Notes: a model not told the origin generated them from the letters alone. A DNA stretch of 60,311 bases from Pseudoalteromonas neustonica (GCF_001653135.1 NZ_BDDS01000023.1:1-60311), one strand, 5' to 3'; numbered from the stretch's first letter, positions 34,219 to 43,619 are shown. A program made the numbers and translations.

Positions 34219-35448
34219 TTATAGTTCACGCTGTGGGGTAATGATGTGTATTTGTCCGGTGTTATTAAATTGCGCCATACAGATATCTTCTGCACCGAGT
34301 GCTTCGTGCGCATCAGGATTGTCCTCGCTCCATATTGAATAAGGCCTCTGATAAACTTTCATTAATCCTGTAATGGGTTTATCTAACTCTTCCAGCTTCT
34401 TTCTGACTCTATCTCTTACGGTATTTACCTGTGCAACCAAATCAACATCATTCATCGCTGCTATCAATATTTTGCCTATATCGTAGCCATGTACAAAGCC
34501 TGCGGGCGCTAATAAATGCTTTTTTTGTTTAAATTCATCAGGGAATAACTTTGCAGCTATGTCTAACACCTGCTGTGTATGTAGGTCCAAATCGGGTCGA
34601 TTTAAATCAAAGCAACTTTGTAAAAAATATAACGGTAACCCATTATTTAATTCACCACTGACTGAGTTAAAAAAATCACCGCCTGTGATACCCCAGTGGC
34701 TTACTATCGGCTTTTGTTTTTCTTTTGGTAGATTTGCCATTGCCTTAACGAAATACTTTCCTTCAACAGCATTGCCAACGAACAGCACACAGTCGCTTTT
34801 TGATTGCTCAATTTCTTTTAGTAAAATGCTGGCCTGAGATAATTTTACATTCCAATTAAACCAATAAACGTTATTAGGTATCGCACTGCCCAAGGCATTC
34901 GTCATGGTTTTATGATTAGATATCCCCCATGGTGTATTTTCTAAAAGTAAATCAACTGAGTTACACTTTAATATTTGCGTTGCGTACTCTACCATTTTCA
35001 TGCCAGCTTTAGTGTCATCTAGTGATAATCTAAATACCCAATTTTTAACGTCTGGATAGCGAGTAATTGGCCCTCCCGCAGCCCACGGTACAAGTAGCAA
35101 CAACCCATTTTCATTAATAAAATCTCTATATTTTATATATGGTGGGGAATGTAAGCCTCCAAGAATAGCAAGACCTTTAGGGTCGTTTAAAAAACGTTTC
35201 ATCGTCAAAAAGCTACGGTTACTATTCCCACGATTATCTTTTTCTAAAAAATTAATTTGATAGCCGTTAACTGTATTGCCAACTTCATTAAGTGCTGTCA
35301 TAAAACCCATCTGCATAGCAACTGCGGATGGGTTGTGGGTGGAATAGTCTGAATCATGATAGATATTAAACACGCCAAGTTTTTCAATATGATCTTGCGC
35401 AAAAGCACTACAATTAAAAACAAAAAACAACCAAAAAACAAGCCTCAT
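34219..35448 (-). CDS. Periplasmic ligand-binding protein (branched-chain amino acid-binding fold)
   Basis: A 409-residue protein with a signal peptide (residues 1-18, ending AFAQ). The body resembles type I periplasmic binding proteins of the LivJ/LivK group: LGVFNIYHDSD, INFLEKDNRGNSNRSF, LAILGGLHSPPY, PWAAGGPITRYPD and NVYWFNW. No permease or ATPase gene accompanies it. It is followed after 3 nt by a hybrid kinase, so it most likely delivers ligand status to that kinase, comparable to TorT-TorS or LuxP-LuxQ. The ligand is unknown. Confidence 0.88.
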   Translation of the reverse strand: MRLVFWLFFVFNCSAFAQDHIEKLGVFNIYHDSDYSTHNPSAVAMQMGFMTALNEVGNTVNGYQINFLEKDNRGNSNRSFLTMKRFLNDPKGLAILGGLHSPPYIKYRDFINENGLLLLVPWAAGGPITRYPDVKNWVFRLSLDDTKAGMKMVEYATQILKCNSVDLLLENTPWGISNHKTMTNALGSAIPNNVYWFNWNVKLSQASILLKEIEQSKSDCVLFVGNAVEGKYFVKAMANLPKEKQKPIVSHWGITGGDFFNSVSGELNNGLPLYFLQSCFDLNRPDLDLHTQQVLDIAAKLFPDEFKQKKHLLAPAGFVHGYDIGKILIAAMNDVDLVAQVNTVRDRVRKKLEELDKPITGLMKVYQRPYSIWSEDNPDAHEALGAEDICMAQFNNTGQIHIITPQREL

Positions 35449-35654
35449 AAGTGACCTTTAATTTCCATTTATCGAGAATAAAATTGATACTTTAGGTTAA
35501 TATAACCAAACCCTGCATTAACAATATACCAAAGTATCAAAATCGCCAGTCCTTGCTACAACCTAAGCTGGAGCTAGTCAAGTGATTCAGTAATGCTAAA
35601 TAAAGACTATCAATGCTAATATGTGTATTTGTATAGCCTGATAATCAGTGAACT

Positions 35655-36056
35655 ATGAAAGACTGTAACCAATGCGGTAAATGTTGTATGAAATACGGCG
35701 GTGGGGATTTGTGTGCGACAAAAGAAGAAATCGATCTTTGGGAAATATTTAATCCTGATATTTTTGAGTTCGTCAAAGGTGACGAAATATGGTTTGATCC
35801 TAAATCAGGCGAAAAATTATCAAAATGCCCTTTCCTTGAGGTTGAACCAAAAAAAAATGCAACTGCACCTAACAAGTACACCTGCAGCATTTATTTAGAT
35901 AGGCCTGAAGATTGCCGCCATTACCCTAGCCTCATTGCTGAAATGGTAAGAGATGAATGTGAAATGATTGAAATTGTCGATTTAGAAAACTATAAAAAAG
36001 CGCAAAAAAAACTAGACCTATTAATGCAAGATAGCCGCCCTGCTGGCTACTCGTAA
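35655..36056 (+). CDS. YkgJ-family cysteine cluster protein
   Basis: A 133-residue protein with the PF03692 pattern: CNQCGKCCMKYGGGDLC at the N-terminus, then CPFL and CSIYLDRPEDCRHYP. The cysteines are arranged to bind zinc or iron-sulfur, as expected of the family; the biochemical role is not established. It is a stand-alone gene between the sensor operon and the EAL gene. Confidence 0.9.
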   Translation: MKDCNQCGKCCMKYGGGDLCATKEEIDLWEIFNPDIFEFVKGDEIWFDPKSGEKLSKCPFLEVEPKKNATAPNKYTCSIYLDRPEDCRHYPSLIAEMVRDECEMIEIVDLENYKKAQKKLDLLMQDSRPAGYS

Positions 36057-36173
36057 GTGAATGATGTTAATTCATTGTACCAATAATGGCATGCCCTTGT
36101 AATAAACTATAACATCAGGAGCTGCCTGCACAGTCATTAAACCTTGGTATAAAAAATCGATTCGACCTAAAAC

Positions 36174-36932
36174 TTAACTAAAACTCACTGAAGGTAAACT
36201 TTCAAAGCCGGGTTTTGCAAAGAAATACCCTTGCATTAATTCCACCCCAGCATTACTTAGCCATTGATACTCCTCAATCGTTTCGATCCCCTCCGCCAAA
36301 ACTAAAATATTCAATTCAGTTAACATATTTAAGCAATGCCTAACAACAATTTGCCGCTTGTGGTCTTTATCTATACCCCTGATCAACCCCATGTCTAACT
36401 TAACAATATCAGTTTGAAAATCTGCTAATAAATTAATACCCGAATACCCAGCACCAAAATCATCGGTTGCTGTTTTAAACCCAAGTGATTGATAGTATTC
36501 AACCACACGTTTTACATGATTAGTATCTTCAATTTTTTCAACTTCCGTAAATTCGAACATGATGTTCTGAGTAGGGAAATTATGTTTTTTAGCGGCTTCA
36601 AGGGTCGTTCTTATACAACGCTCAGGTTTGTAAATTGCATTTGGTAAAAAATTGATGCTCAACATGCCATCAAGTTTAAGTTTAGCGGCAAGTGCGATTG
36701 CTTTCACTCTACAAAGCTGATCAAATAAATAACGGTTATCGTCATTAACTTTAGAAATAATAGAATAAGCTGACTCATTATTTAAACCACGAGCAAGCGC
36801 TTCATAACCAAAAATTCGCTTAGTTTTACAGTTAACAATAGGCTGAAAAGCCATTGTAAAATCAAAGTCTAAATCGTTAATATCACTACAATTATTGCAA
36901 CATTCCCTATTGCAATCTATTGATTCACTCAT
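36174..36932 (-). CDS. EAL-domain cyclic di-GMP phosphodiesterase with N-terminal cysteine cluster
   Basis: A 252-residue, mostly stand-alone EAL domain. All catalytic signatures are present: EAL at E44 in GYEALARG, SINFLP, MFEFTE, DDFGAGYSG, VKLDMGLI, LAEGIET and MQGYFFAKP. It should hydrolyse cyclic di-GMP to pGpG. The N-terminus carries CNRECCNNC (C7, C11, C12, C15), which is unusual and could bind metal or sense redox. There is no membrane segment. It sits between the two kinase modules and may set the local cyclic di-GMP response. Confidence 0.92.
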   Translation of the reverse strand: MSESIDCNRECCNNCSDINDLDFDFTMAFQPIVNCKTKRIFGYEALARGLNNESAYSIISKVNDDNRYLFDQLCRVKAIALAAKLKLDGMLSINFLPNAIYKPERCIRTTLEAAKKHNFPTQNIMFEFTEVEKIEDTNHVKRVVEYYQSLGFKTATDDFGAGYSGINLLADFQTDIVKLDMGLIRGIDKDHKRQIVVRHCLNMLTELNILVLAEGIETIEEYQWLSNAGVELMQGYFFAKPGFESLPSVSFS

Positions 36933-37319
36933 CTATAAGCCCTATTATATCTGTCTTGCTTGGATACCTAGAAGATTAGCTGTCATAATGAGTCTATGCA
37001 ATGAATTGTATATAAATTAACTAAATATACCCAAGTCACCTCAAGATGTGAGCTTCAGTTGGAATTAAAAGGGATCGCCATTATTGCGAAGTAACGCCTT
37101 GATATTAAGCCCCTGTAAAACGCTGAATCCTGCATCTTGAGGTCACTTGGGTATATACGTAAACGTCATGCTATTAAAGTCCACTGCATTGTTTGTTTAG
37201 TCAATAACTCTCAAAGTCCATATAAAACAACCTCATTTCATATGGTTATTACTATTAAATTATCTCATTAATATCTAATGTTAACTATACTTAAAAAAAC
37301 ATAACTACTGAGCGAAAAC
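36933..37319. other. 387-bp intergenic region
   Basis: It contains the short family-2 repeat (37025-37156) and AT-rich promoter-type sequence upstream of the Tat substrate-binding protein gene. Nothing else was recognised. Confidence 0.5.
37025..37156 (-). repeat. Family-2 MITE, short deletion copy F
   Basis: A 132-bp element with termini ATATACCCAAGTCACCTCAAGATG and the matching inverted end (one difference), in the orientation opposite to the 53224-53489 copy. Relative to that copy it has lost one complete structured module and half of the second, with the break at a shared TTAAAAG. That indicates deletion at microhomology. Confidence 0.85.
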
Positions 37320-38591
37320 ATGACTAAACAAAAAATTACTCGCCGGCACTTTCTTAACACGCTGACCGTTGGTGCAGCAACAACCGCACTTGCTTTTAAA
37401 GCCCCTTATGTTTTTGCTAAAAAGCCTATAACTCTGCGCGTAATGGGCACACATGTCACCTTGCAAGAAGAGTTACGCCTAAAAGCCATGCAGGAACTGG
37501 GGATAAATCTTGAATTTACACCAAAAGGCAGTGCTGCGGTTTTACAAAAAGCTGCCGCGGATCCATCTTCTTTCGATTTATATGAGCAGTGGTCAGACTC
37601 TATCAATATTTTATGGCAAGCTGGGGCAATACAGCCTTTAGAGATTGATAGATTAAAGTACTGGAATGAAATTAATTCTTTGACTAAAACAGGGAAATTA
37701 ACCCCTGACGCAAACATAGGCGCAGGTGATGCACCTAATAAAATTCTCTTTGTCCAAAGTGATGGCAGCCTAGGCACAACGCCCACATCAAAAATCAGTT
37801 TTATGCCTTATGTGCATAATGTAGATTCTTTTGGCTATAACACTAACTTTATAGCCCAAGGAGTCCCCTATCAAACTGAATCATGGGGGTGGTTATTAGA
37901 CGATAAAAATAAAGGGCGTGTTGCACTTGTTAATGCACCAACTATAGGTATTTTTGATGCCGCGCTAGCCGCACAAGCACAAGGCTTAATGACCTTCAAA
38001 AATATAGGCAATATGACAATAGCCGAAATAGATACCCTGTTTAAAATACTTATCAGCAAAAAACAGTCCGGACATTTCGCAGGGTTTTGGACCTCAGTAC
38101 CACAATCTGTTGATTATATGGTAGATAAACGAGTGCACCTTCAAAGCATGTTTTCGCCCGGTGTAAGTGCTTGTAGAAGCAAAGGGCTACCAATTGTGTA
38201 TGCATCTCCTAAAGAGGGGTATAGGGCATGGCACGGCGTTATGTGCCTATCAGCAAATACAACGGGGCATGTTAAAGATGCCGCTTACGATTATATGAAT
38301 TGGTGGCTTTCAGGCTGGCCTGGTGCGTTTATAGCTAGGCAAGGTTATTACATCTCTAACCCTGAACGAAGTAAAGAGTTAATGAGTAAGCCTGAATGGG
38401 ATTACTGGTACCAAGGAAAAGAAGCTACATCAGACTTATTAGGCACTGATGGTAAAGTCTCAGTTAAACAAGGTCAATTGCGTGATGGCGGCAGTTACGA
38501 AAAACGTTTCTCGAATATTGCAGTATGGAATACCGTTATGGATAACTATGACTATAGCCTTGATAAATGGTATGAACTACTTAATGCATAA
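37320..38591 (+). CDS. Tat-exported ABC-type substrate-binding protein (PotD/family 1 like)
   Basis: A 423-residue protein with a twin-arginine signal (TRRHFLNTLTVGAATTALAF, cleavage near VFA). The body is a type II periplasmic binding protein of the spermidine/iron family 1 group: TLRVMGTHVTLQEE, FDLYEQWSD, GYNTNFIAQG, SWGWLLDDKNKGRVAL and AAYDYMNWWLSGWPGA. Tat export implies folding before export, perhaps with a cofactor or ligand. No permease or ATPase is adjacent; a hybrid kinase begins 9 nt after the stop. It probably acts as the ligand sensor of that kinase. The ligand is unknown. Confidence 0.88.
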   Translation: MTKQKITRRHFLNTLTVGAATTALAFKAPYVFAKKPITLRVMGTHVTLQEELRLKAMQELGINLEFTPKGSAAVLQKAAADPSSFDLYEQWSDSINILWQAGAIQPLEIDRLKYWNEINSLTKTGKLTPDANIGAGDAPNKILFVQSDGSLGTTPTSKISFMPYVHNVDSFGYNTNFIAQGVPYQTESWGWLLDDKNKGRVALVNAPTIGIFDAALAAQAQGLMTFKNIGNMTIAEIDTLFKILISKKQSGHFAGFWTSVPQSVDYMVDKRVHLQSMFSPGVSACRSKGLPIVYASPKEGYRAWHGVMCLSANTTGHVKDAAYDYMNWWLSGWPGAFIARQGYYISNPERSKELMSKPEWDYWYQGKEATSDLLGTDGKVSVKQGQLRDGGSYEKRFSNIAVWNTVMDNYDYSLDKWYELLNA

Positions 38592-38600
38592 GGGATATTC

Positions 38601-40862
38601 ATGCTATCAAAATTGACTAACTCTATCGCGGCTAAAGTACTTTCAGTTTTAGCTTTATTTATTATAATTCAGTTAGTTGTATATATTGTTATCACAAAAC
38701 GTATCGCAATTGTCGATAAGTCTGTTGACGAAATATTTAATCTTACCAACCTTTCAATCAACGTTTTTGAGATCAACAAAGACATTTTAGAAATACAACG
38801 CGATACATCCGTTTTTGGTAGTTCTGGTAACCAAGTTATCTTCGATAAAATCGAAAAAAATTACGCCATCATTAAACAACGACTTGCAAGTACACAGCTA
38901 CAAGTCGAAAATGAAAAAATCACCTCTTTGCTATCATCAATGCAGGCATTAGTCGTACACTTTGGAAAAAGTTTAGATGTTGTTAATCTGCGCTACAATG
39001 AAAAAGCAACGTTGATCGATCAAGACCTACCAGCGATTTATGAATTAGCAATCAATACACTAACTCAAGTTATGGCTGAAAGTACAACAACACAAAGTAA
39101 ATTACTCGTCGCTAATTTAACCAACGCATGGCATACGCTTAATAGAAATGCGTTTCTTTTTTTGAATAACAGGGAATATCAGAAACGCCAAGAAGTGGTA
39201 AAAAATCTCAAAAATATTGATCTCTTATTAGTGCAATTAAAGACAACCACATTGCAAAACCAGCAGGTATTAACGCAGATCAGCGAGCTTAAAGTACAAT
39301 TTAGTAAAACCTTCACTAAAAGTATTCAAGCAAACCGTAACTATCTCACATTAGTAAATGTTGTAATTGCTGGAGACACAATGGAGTTTAGCGCTTTAGC
39401 TGCGCAATTAAGGGAAGAGTCAATAAATCTATTAAGGGAGATTAAAAATACCAGCGAATCAAGTATCACTCAAGCTGAGAGTATAATTAAAGGATCATTG
39501 TTTTTGTCTATTGTACTGTTTCTTATTTTTGCTCTATTTTTTCACTTACACATCATAAGAGCAATAAAAGGACTAACAAACGATTTTAAAAGCTTACTTC
39601 AGGGCGACTTATCGATCAATATATCAGAAACACACCGTAATGATGAAATTGGCGTATTAGCTGAAGCGGCCAACCAATTTAGGGTATTAAACGAAAACTT
39701 GCTGTTAGCAAAAAAAGAAGCCGAAGAAACATCACGCATAAAGTCTGAGTTTTTAGCAAACATGAGTCATGAAATACGCACCCCAATGAATGGCATATTG
39801 GGCATGGTACGGTTACTTGAAAACACAGAATTAATGCCTGAACAACAAAAAATGCTTAATTTAGTCAACTCCTCCAGTAAAAGTTTACTCGTTATTTTAA
39901 ATGACATACTTGATCTGAGTAAAATTGATTCTGGTAATATCAAGCTAGAAAAAAGCACTTTTCAATTAAGTTCAATATTAAATGAACTAGAGCAAATGTT
40001 TAACCCGCTTGTACATTCAAAGCAAATTAAGCTGCTTATACCAAAATCTATTGATAACTCCTTCGACTTTCTTAATGGCGATGAAACGCGCTTAAAACAA
40101 GTTTTAATCAATTTACTTAGTAATGCCGTTAAATTTACTGAATCTGGATATGTTAGCTTAGCAATTGAACTAAAAAGCAAAAGCACATCAAGTGTTAACC
40201 TCATTTTTAGCATTTCTGATACCGGTATAGGTATTGCGCCTGACAATATCAGTTCATTATTTGATGCTTTTTCACAAGCTGACTCTTCCATAACCCGTCG
40301 CTTTGGTGGAACCGGGCTTGGCCTGACAATCTCAAACAAGCTCCTGAGCTTGATGGGCAGCACTTTAGAGGTCAATAGTGAAATCAATAAAGGGTCTACT
40401 TTTTATTTTAATATTACGTGTGACCTCGCATCAAAAGCAGAGCCTTTTAAGAAAAGTGACACTAATATTAAGCTAAATTTTGATCCAGATAATATTACGA
40501 TTCTGATTGTTGAAGATAGTCCTATAAATCAAATTGTACTAAAGGGCTTGCTGGCTGAGTTAAACATTAAAAATATAGAAACCGCTGAGAATGGTGAAAT
40601 AGCACTCAACAACTGTAAAACTAACCACTACGATATAGTCTTGATGGATATGCAAATGCCCGTAATGGATGGCATCACAGCTACACATCTTATTCGCTTA
40701 CTTGCTGCATACACACACACACCTATAATAGCTATCACAGCCAATGTTATGGAAGAAGATCGTCAACGTTGCTTTGATGCAGGCATGAACGACTTCTTAA
40801 GTAAGCCTATTATATTCAAAAATTTAGTGAGTATATTAAACAAGTATCACAGGGCCTGTTGA
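38601..40862 (+). CDS. Hybrid sensor histidine kinase whose stop codon lies in a repeat
   Basis: A 753-residue kinase. Transmembrane helices at about 10-32 and 295-318 flank a helical periplasmic sensor; a HAMP-like segment (about 320-370), HisKA with H390 in ANMSHEIRTPMNG, HATPase (INLLSNAVKFT, DTGIGI, FGGTGLGLTI) and one REC with D683 in LMDMQMPVMDG follow. No HPt is present. It forms an operon with the Tat substrate-binding protein. The last codons CAC AGG GCC TGT TGA run into the terminal repeat of family-1 copy B, which supplies RAC and the stop. The receiver domain is otherwise complete, so function is probably kept. Confidence 0.95.
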   Translation: MLSKLTNSIAAKVLSVLALFIIIQLVVYIVITKRIAIVDKSVDEIFNLTNLSINVFEINKDILEIQRDTSVFGSSGNQVIFDKIEKNYAIIKQRLASTQLQVENEKITSLLSSMQALVVHFGKSLDVVNLRYNEKATLIDQDLPAIYELAINTLTQVMAESTTTQSKLLVANLTNAWHTLNRNAFLFLNNREYQKRQEVVKNLKNIDLLLVQLKTTTLQNQQVLTQISELKVQFSKTFTKSIQANRNYLTLVNVVIAGDTMEFSALAAQLREESINLLREIKNTSESSITQAESIIKGSLFLSIVLFLIFALFFHLHIIRAIKGLTNDFKSLLQGDLSINISETHRNDEIGVLAEAANQFRVLNENLLLAKKEAEETSRIKSEFLANMSHEIRTPMNGILGMVRLLENTELMPEQQKMLNLVNSSSKSLLVILNDILDLSKIDSGNIKLEKSTFQLSSILNELEQMFNPLVHSKQIKLLIPKSIDNSFDFLNGDETRLKQVLINLLSNAVKFTESGYVSLAIELKSKSTSSVNLIFSISDTGIGIAPDNISSLFDAFSQADSSITRRFGGTGLGLTISNKLLSLMGSTLEVNSEINKGSTFYFNITCDLASKAEPFKKSDTNIKLNFDPDNITILIVEDSPINQIVLKGLLAELNIKNIETAENGEIALNNCKTNHYDIVLMDMQMPVMDGITATHLIRLLAAYTHTPIIAITANVMEEDRQRCFDAGMNDFLSKPIIFKNLVSILNKYHRAC

Positions 40863-41197
40863 CCTTTGTGGATTGAAACTTATTCAATCTAGGGGCGGTT
40901 TAATCGCGGCACGAGGTTTGTAACCGAATGGGCTCGATAACTGCTCCTGCGTTATTCTACTGGCTCACATCCATGTGAGAATAAGTAAAAACGAGGCAAA
41001 GCTTGTGTGTCCTGATCACGCCCCTTGCCTACATTCATGTAGGTATCCTCGAGGCAGAACTAAAAGGGCAGCCCATGTTTGGCATTTATACTGCGTTATC
41101 GCCTATTTATGGGGAACAGATCACACACTAGGCGCTGCCTTGCTTAAATACCAAATAGACTGCTGTAAAATCAATCACAAAAGGTCAACACGCCCTA
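40850..41197 (+). repeat. Family-1 MITE-like element, copy B
   Basis: A 348-bp element with terminal inverted repeats AGGGCCTGTTGACCTTTGTG on the left and the complement of TAGGGCGTGTTGACCTTTTG on the right. It is the most diverged full-length copy. It has the inner hairpins CCTACA/TGTAGG (loop TTCA) and CTCACA/TGTGAG (loop TCCA) and the structured module at 41076-41157. It carries no plausible coding sequence. Confidence 0.88.
41076..41157 (+). other. Conserved structured module (family-1 copy B)
   Basis: Outer stem TGTTTGGCATTTA (41076-41088) with TAAATACCAAATA (41145-41157); inner stem CGCCTA/TAGGCG; boxes GCGTT and GCCTTG conserved. In the apical loop GGGGAACA is kept while ACC has become GATC. 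Confidence 0.65.
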
Positions 41198-41205
41198 ATA
41201 ATGAA

Positions 41206-41946
41206 TTAAAAGGTGAATTTAATATCCTTTATTTCTCTTACTTGATAGGCGCTAATAAAACTTGAGTCTGCAAGTTCTTTTGATATTGTGCCTTCTCTGT
41301 ATCTATTTACGACAACATCTACCTCACAGTTTTTGTAACTGTTTTGCGCATTCGCATCTAAAATGTCTTTTTCACTTAAATTAAAGTCAAAGCTGGCAAC
41401 ATTTGCAATTGTGGTACTTGCAGATCCTGTAAACGTGCCGCCATTTGAATCATCACACCCGTAGTTTAAAACAAGCTCTGTTTTACTGGCCGGATCTAAA
41501 CCATCTAATTGAACAGTTACACGTTGATTGTACTTAATTGATATACCATTACTCGGTGCTAGGATGATAAAATTAAGTGGTAACTCAACCTCAGACTCCG
41601 CATTTTTCTCATCTTTTCTAACCAAATCGATACTAAATTTTGTATTCCCTTGCGTTATATCAAACTTCCCTTCGTAATCAATATCTAATAAGTCGGTGTC
41701 TTCTGTAAGCGTAATGCGTTTACCTGCGGCTTCAGCATATAACTTATCACCATTTGACAAGCGGATATTAGACCCAAATGAGTTACCTGTATTTAGCTCC
41801 GCGTTTATTTTAGTGCGCTCACCATCAGAGCTAATTCGATACTCAGCCTGAATTGCCTTTGTTTTTAAAAGATCAGATTCAGTTTCGCTTGTACAACCAC
41901 TTACTAACAACCCTAAAAAAATTAAACTTACATTAAATTTCATCAT
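41206..41946 (-). CDS. Predicted lipoprotein of unknown function
   Basis: A protein of about 246 residues from ATG 41946 (or ATG 41943). The lipoprotein signal MKFNVSLIFLGLLVSGCTSE has a good lipobox LVSGC. The longer reading frame upstream (to 42012) would bury the signal and is rejected. The mature part is β-rich (RITLTEDTDLLDIDYEGKFDI; TKFSIDLVRKDE) with two later cysteines (in YGCDDSNGG and KNCEVDVV) that may pair. No family was recognised. The stop lies 9 bp from repeat copy B. Confidence 0.75.
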   Translation of the reverse strand: MMKFNVSLIFLGLLVSGCTSETESDLLKTKAIQAEYRISSDGERTKINAELNTGNSFGSNIRLSNGDKLYAEAAGKRITLTEDTDLLDIDYEGKFDITQGNTKFSIDLVRKDEKNAESEVELPLNFIILAPSNGISIKYNQRVTVQLDGLDPASKTELVLNYGCDDSNGGTFTGSASTTIANVASFDFNLSEKDILDANAQNSYKNCEVDVVVNRYREGTISKELADSSFISAYQVREIKDIKFTF

Positions 41947-42127
41947 TATAAATATACCAACAGTTAACAATTTTGCAGAGTTTACATTTAAACTTACCTT
42001 TAACAAGAACAAAAAAGTAAAAAAGTGTAATAATTATGTTTAAGATCAATTTTCATAATTAAACCAATAAAAAAGGATTAAAGAAACCCGTGAGCTTTAT
42101 CGTTTTTATTAATTTTATGAACAAAAA

Positions 42128-42149
42128 TCACCACTTATTTAAGCGGTGA
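42128..42149 (-). terminator. Terminator of the porin gene
   Basis: On the minus strand, TCACCGCTT/AAGTGGTGA (one G:U pair) with loop AAAT, followed by TTTTTG. Confidence 0.8.
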
Positions 42150-42175
42150 CTTGCCATTTTAAATTATTAAGAATA

Positions 42176-43243
42176 TTAAAAGTCAAACCTATAACCTATT
42201 AAAATTTTATCTTCAGCTTCATAGACCTTTTCAGCTTCATCTCCCCATATACTATATTCAATATAAAAACTCCCCGCTTTATGATTATATATCACATCAA
42301 AGATGGCTTGATTTGTATCGACTGTTAAACCACTAACAGAGTCCATTGCTACATCGGCATACGTTGCTTGAAGCTGAAAATCCCCTAATTTATAACCCGA
42401 ATATACTTCTATCACTTTTTCGTTAACAATTTCACCCGTTGCTTTTAAACCAGCGTAAAAACGAACATCACTGGAGTCCTGATAGCGGGCAGCTAGGCTC
42501 AACGACCCACGGTTGTAAGCAACTTGAACTGCATCTACTTTATTATCTCCTACCATACCTGTTAGGTCATAACGCGATGCTGAAACAGTGAAATCGCCTA
42601 TAATATATTTAGCTGCTAAATTGTAACCAACGATACTTTCATCTTTATCACCTGCAAGGTTTGCCTTTACGTCACCATTATTAGTAACCACCATGAGTGC
42701 TGCTTGAAAGCCATTCATATCAGGTGTCATGTACGTAACAGCACGATCAGGGCGCAAATATTCGATATAATGCCCATTTCCAGCGGCATCTACGGCCCAC
42801 AAACCATAGCGATGAGTATGACAAATAACGCCTGTTGATTCGTTTGTGCATCCTGCTGATTCGTCAATATCTGCAAAAACATCAATGGCATTATCTGTAA
42901 AATTCCAATGCGGTGAATATTGCTTACCTATTAAAATAGAACCAAACTTACCTTCTAAACCCACGTTAGCAAGACGAGCCCGTGTATCATTTCCAGCAAA
43001 TGAACCATCATCTGTAAACAGCCTAAATTCAAAGTTGTACGTAGCCTTTATACCATCCATAATTTCAGCGCTACCAAACGCACCTAAACGAGAATAATTG
43101 TCTTTATATTCTACATTGCCTTTATTAGTGTCTTGTATTTGTACACGAATACTACCGTACCAATTAAATAGGTCACTATTTGCCTTTGCTACTGCGGGTG
43201 TTACAAGTGTTGCTACTAATAGAAGTTGTGTTACTAATTTCAT
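42176..43243 (-). CDS. Gram-negative porin (OmpC-type)
   Basis: A 355-residue outer-membrane porin. A signal peptide is at residues 1-20 (ending AKA), followed by alternating β-strands (WYGSIRVQIQD, KATYNFEFRLF, FGSILIGKQYSPHW) and a C-terminal strand ending in phenylalanine (LIGYRFDF), as required for BAM recognition. Two cysteines in the GCTNESTGVICHTHR loop probably form a disulfide in an external loop. Solute specificity is not predictable. It is monocistronic, with an AT-rich upstream region of about 285 bp in which nothing further was seen. Confidence 0.92.
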   Translation of the reverse strand: MKLVTQLLLVATLVTPAVAKANSDLFNWYGSIRVQIQDTNKGNVEYKDNYSRLGAFGSAEIMDGIKATYNFEFRLFTDDGSFAGNDTRARLANVGLEGKFGSILIGKQYSPHWNFTDNAIDVFADIDESAGCTNESTGVICHTHRYGLWAVDAAGNGHYIEYLRPDRAVTYMTPDMNGFQAALMVVTNNGDVKANLAGDKDESIVGYNLAAKYIIGDFTVSASRYDLTGMVGDNKVDAVQVAYNRGSLSLAARYQDSSDVRFYAGLKATGEIVNEKVIEVYSGYKLGDFQLQATYADVAMDSVSGLTVDTNQAIFDVIYNHKAGSFYIEYSIWGDEAEKVYEAEDKILIGYRFDF

Positions 43244-43527
43244 AATATTTCCCCAGTGTTAGAATTATTTTCCAAACAAGACTTAGTCAAGCTGGTTTCA
43301 ACCATTCATTTTTATTATTAATTACGTTGATTATAATAAGAACAACAAGACAAATAGTGAAATCAATAAATTTAATAAATTAATAAGTAATCCTTATTAA
43401 TAAAACCAGAAATATAATATATTAGATTCAATTAAATAATTTACATTTAAATAAAAATAATTAGTTTTATTTTATTTTCCCCTCTACATGGTTAATTCGA
43501 AGATCAAAGTCAATAATGGTTGAAATA

Positions 43528-43619
43528 GCAGCGTATGTTTGGAATTTATACTGCGTTATCGCCTATTTATGGGGAGCAACCGCACACCATAGGCGCTGCC
43601 TTGGGTAAATACTGCAAAT
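43528..43619 (+). repeat. Family-1 fragment, copy D (module only)
   Basis: About 90 bp matching only the structured module and its edges (outer stem 43536-43548 with decayed partner 43606-43618; inner stem CGCCTAT/ATAGGCG; loop GGGGAGCAACC). Terminal repeats are absent. It forms the 3' end of the truncated MFS gene. Confidence 0.75.

Noticed and set aside
40975..41265. ORF of 96 codons across family-1 copy B
   Set aside because: It is repeat sequence read by chance, is not conserved in frame in copies A and C, and has no ribosome site.
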